In this document: positions 6,209-7,515 of the stretch, piece by piece
How positions within the stretch are numbered: the stretch's first letter is position 1
Layout of the letters: the number at the start of each line of letters is the position of its first letter
NCBI GenBank assembly: GCA_028707655.1
Contig: JAQWAN010000099.1
Span: forward strand, 1 to 7,515
Reading direction: 5' to 3'
Source: Bacteroidaceae bacterium
Lineage (GTDB): Bacteria; Bacteroidota; Bacteroidia; Bacteroidales; Bacteroidaceae
DNA: 7,515 nucleotides
Made by a program: the position numbers and the translations under genes
The notes under the pieces: model-generated
Told to the model about the DNA's origin: nothing
What the model saw: only the letters and a program-made list of their open reading frames with translations
Databases searched by the model: none

Positions 6209-6337
6209 TTTTGTTTCTTTAATCGTTTACATTCTTTTTTGTTTTCTCAACCAACCACAGGGTAGTCTTATCAACTGTATGAATCCCCATGATTTAGATA
6301 CTAAACATAAATCCCGCTAGATAATTCCCAGCAAATA

Positions 6338-6724
6338 TTAACGTTTACTGAATTGGAATCTCTTACGAGCTTTTGGACGACCTGGTTTCTTACGCTCTAC
6401 AGAACGTGAGTCACGAGTCATAAAGCCTTCTGCACGAAGTTCTTTTTTGTCCTCTGGGTTCATTTTAACAAGTGCACGAGCAATTGCTAAACGCAAAGCT
6501 TGTGATTGACCTGTATAACCACCACCATTAAGATTTACCTTAATGTCAAATTTTTCAGCTACGTCCAACTTCGCTAGAGGTTGTTTAACTACGTACTGAA
6601 GAATAGTGGATGGAAAATATACAGAAAGATCTCTTTTGTTGATTGTAATCTTTCCTGTACCTTCGCTTACATATATACGCGCAATTGCACGTTTACGTCT
6701 ACCTAATGCATTAATAACTTCCAT
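6338..6724 (-). CDS. rpsI: 30S ribosomal protein S9
   Basis: S9 sits in the 30S head, and its C-terminal tail reaches the P-site tRNA anticodon loop. The 128-residue length is normal. Motifs seen are INALGRRKRAIARIYVSEGTG (4-24), the signature VNLNGGGYTGQSQALRLAIARAL (63-85) and the basic C-terminus KKPGRPKARKRFQFSKR, which ends in the essential Lys-Arg that contacts tRNA. The start lies 6 bp after the rplM stop, and the rplM-rpsI pair is conserved across bacteria, so the two are co-transcribed and probably coupled in translation. Confidence 0.98.
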   Translation of the reverse strand: MEVINALGRRKRAIARIYVSEGTGKITINKRDLSVYFPSTILQYVVKQPLAKLDVAEKFDIKVNLNGGGYTGQSQALRLAIARALVKMNPEDKKELRAEGFMTRDSRSVERKKPGRPKARKRFQFSKR

Positions 6725-6730
6725 TATGTA

Positions 6731-7192
6731 TTATTTTAGTAAGTTAATATCGATTAATTCAGGAGTCTGAGCATCGTGTTTGTGCTCACTTCCAGCATAA
6801 ACATATAGATTACCCAATAAAACTTTACCTAAACGATTTTTAGGAAGCATTCCTTTTACAACTCTCTTCAACAGTTTCTCTTCACCATTTGGTTTAGCCA
6901 AGATAGATTCTGGAGTATGCTCTCTTTGACCACCAGGATAACCTGTGTATGTCAAATAGATTCTGTCAGTCATCTTTTTACCTGTTAATCTTACTTTGTC
7001 GGCATTGATAATGATTACATTATCACCGCAATCTACGTGTGGAGTAAAGTTTGGTTTATACTTTCCTCTCAACACTTTCGCAACTTTCGCACCGAGGCGA
7101 CCTAACACCTGATCGGTAGCATCCACAACAACCCATTTCTTTACAGTCGTTGCTTTGTTTGCAGAAATGGTCTTGTAACTTAAAGTATCCAC
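6731..7192 (-). CDS. rplM: 50S ribosomal protein L13 (GTG start)
   Basis: L13 is an early-assembly 23S rRNA-binding protein. The 153-residue protein begins MDTLSYKTISANKATTVKKWVVVDATDQVLGRLGAKVAKVLRGK and carries the signatures PHVDCGDNVIIINADKVRLTGKK (51-73), YTGYPGGQREHTPE and VKGMLPKNRLG. The start codon is GTG (7192-7190). It is chosen because the protein then begins MDTLSYKT as in Bacteroidales L13, and an in-frame TAA lies five codons upstream. An out-of-frame ATG 11 nt upstream (7203-7201) opens a 7-codon ORF (MKLEWIL) that overlaps this start. The gene is first in the operon, after a leader of about 120 nt. In E. coli, L13 represses its own operon, and whether that holds here is unknown. 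Confidence 0.98.
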   Translation of the reverse strand: MDTLSYKTISANKATTVKKWVVVDATDQVLGRLGAKVAKVLRGKYKPNFTPHVDCGDNVIIINADKVRLTGKKMTDRIYLTYTGYPGGQREHTPESILAKPNGEEKLLKRVVKGMLPKNRLGKVLLGNLYVYAGSEHKHDAQTPELIDINLLK

Positions 7193-7203
7193 TCTAATTT
7201 CAT

Positions 7204-7316
7204 TTTAAATTGTTACTACTAATAAAAACATGCTAGCGTAGTTTCTAATCACTCTCGGACAAAGAGCTTTTAACTCGCTATTAATTAAACTTTTATCTTC
7301 TAGAGATAATAATCGG
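7204..7316 (-). promoter_or_regulatory. Leader of the rplM operon with small hairpins (candidate ribosomal-protein leader)
   Basis: The transcribed leader predicted from the promoter is about 120 nt with no gene. It holds TTATCT (7293-7298) / AGATAA (7304-7309) with a 5-nt loop. A second stem, GCTCT/AGAG-type with a G-U pair, lies around 7251-7269. The third pairs ACTACTA (7215-7221) with TAG and TAGT (7234-7236, 7239-7242) around a 2-nt bulge. This third hairpin ends about 20 nt before the GTG, a suitable place for translational control by L13. The stems are short, so this is only a candidate. Confidence 0.3.
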
Positions 7317-7320
7317 CTTG

Positions 7321-7352
7321 CAAAAGTACCGCTTTTCTTTCTATCTTACAAA
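7321..7352 (-). promoter_or_regulatory. Promoter of the rplM-rpsI-rpsB-tsf operon
   Basis: On the minus strand, TTTG (7349-7352) lies 20 bp before TACTTTTG (7321-7328). Both elements match the Bacteroidota housekeeping promoter (TTTG / TAnnTTTG) perfectly. Transcription should start near 7314-7316. It is the strongest promoter match in the window, as expected for ribosomal genes. Confidence 0.8.
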
Positions 7353-7427
7353 CATTTCCTATTTTTTTTACAGATGTTCCTTAAAAAGAGGGGTTCCGTA
7401 AGTACTGTTAGTCACATAGATACCTTT

Positions 7428-7462
7428 AAAAAAAACGTTCTACCTTTCTAAAAAGATAGAAC
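7428..7462 (-). terminator. Rho-independent terminator of a minus-strand gene beyond the right edge
   Basis: On the minus strand an 11-bp stem (GTTCTA, a U-G wobble, CTTT, then AAAG, G, TAGAAC; arms 7452-7462 and 7437-7447) closes on a 4-nt loop. One G and a run of eight U (complement of 7428-7435) follow. Pairing and U-run both favour the minus strand, implying that a minus-strand gene ends just to the right. The 35 bp left before the adapter are too short to identify it. Confidence 0.75.
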
Positions 7463-7497
7463 ATAAAGATTAATTTAAGCAATTAATCGTAAATTTG

Positions 7498-7515
7498 AGA
7501 TCGGAAGAGCACACG
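7498..7515 (+). other. Illumina TruSeq adapter sequence (artefact)
   Basis: The terminal 18 bases AGATCGGAAGAGCACACG are identical to the start of the Illumina TruSeq read-1 3' adapter. They are read-through left in the assembly and not genomic DNA. The genuine sequence ends at about 7497. Confidence 0.95.

Larger units (their letters stand above)
7193..7515. other. Intergenic region upstream of rplM (323 bp, no gene)
   Basis: From right to left it holds adapter sequence (7498-7515), a short AT-rich stretch (7463-7497), a minus-strand terminator (7428-7462), about 75 bp with nothing recognised (7353-7427), the operon promoter (7321-7352) and the rplM leader (7193-7316). No coding region longer than a few codons is supported. 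Confidence 0.7.

Noticed and set aside
6209..6337. Possible S2 leader or internal promoter in the rpsI-rpsB gap
   Set aside because: Only a 5-bp hairpin (6293-6305) and a promoter-like AATATTTG with a mismatch over the rpsI stop are visible, too weak to report as features.
7490..7497. TAAATTTG, a perfect plus-strand -7 match at the contig end
   Set aside because: There is no TTTG at the right distance upstream, the region is very AT-rich, and the next bases are adapter, so no downstream gene can be tied to it.

Overview
The window looks like an AT-rich chromosomal segment of a Bacteroidales bacterium (phylum Bacteroidota). Three things point there. The ribosomal proteins and EF-Ts read as Bacteroidales versions, for example the EF-Ts start MAVSMADITKLRKMTGAGMM. 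Several intergenic regions carry Bacteroidota-type promoters (TTTG, about 19-20 bp, TAnnTTTG). The first gene resembles the N-terminus of the type IX secretion sortase PorU, a Bacteroidota-specific protein. Most starts lack a Shine-Dalgarno sequence, also typical of the phylum. The last 18 bases (7498-7515) match the start of the Illumina TruSeq adapter, so the right edge is an untrimmed contig end and not genome.

Layout. Bases 1-1601 (minus strand) hold an apparent operon read from right to left: rex, a fumarylacetoacetate-hydrolase-family gene that overlaps rex by ATGA, then a partial porU-like gene running off the left edge. A divergent SUI1/YciH gene (1758-2102, plus) follows, ending at a hairpin terminator. 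Next is a lipoprotein of glycoside hydrolase family 47 (2207-3591, plus), split by a one-base frameshift at about 2474-2485. A perfect bidirectional terminator (3617-3647) separates it from a convergent minus-strand Hsp20 gene (3673-4161). Bases 4441-7192 (minus strand) are the translation operon rplM-rpsI-rpsB-tsf. It has a strong promoter at 7321-7352, a leader of roughly 120 nt, and a strong terminator after tsf at 4392-4423.

How the genes work together. The right half makes ribosomal proteins L13, S9 and S2 and elongation factor Ts from what is probably one transcript. A structured leader upstream and a long stem-loop between rpsB and tsf could tune its output. Rex is an NADH/NAD+-sensing repressor that probably heads its own operon. 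The GH47 enzyme would be a surface or periplasmic alpha-1,2-mannosidase if the frame were intact. No polysaccharide-utilisation genes (susC/susD) flank it here.

Most of the window is conserved core genome. I see no mobile element, CRISPR array, tRNA or rRNA. The points most worth a second look are the GH47 frameshift, which sits at a canonical A_AAA_AAC slippery heptamer, the loss of both metal-binding glutamates in the FAH-family protein, the rpsB-tsf intergenic stem-loop, and the adapter at the contig end.
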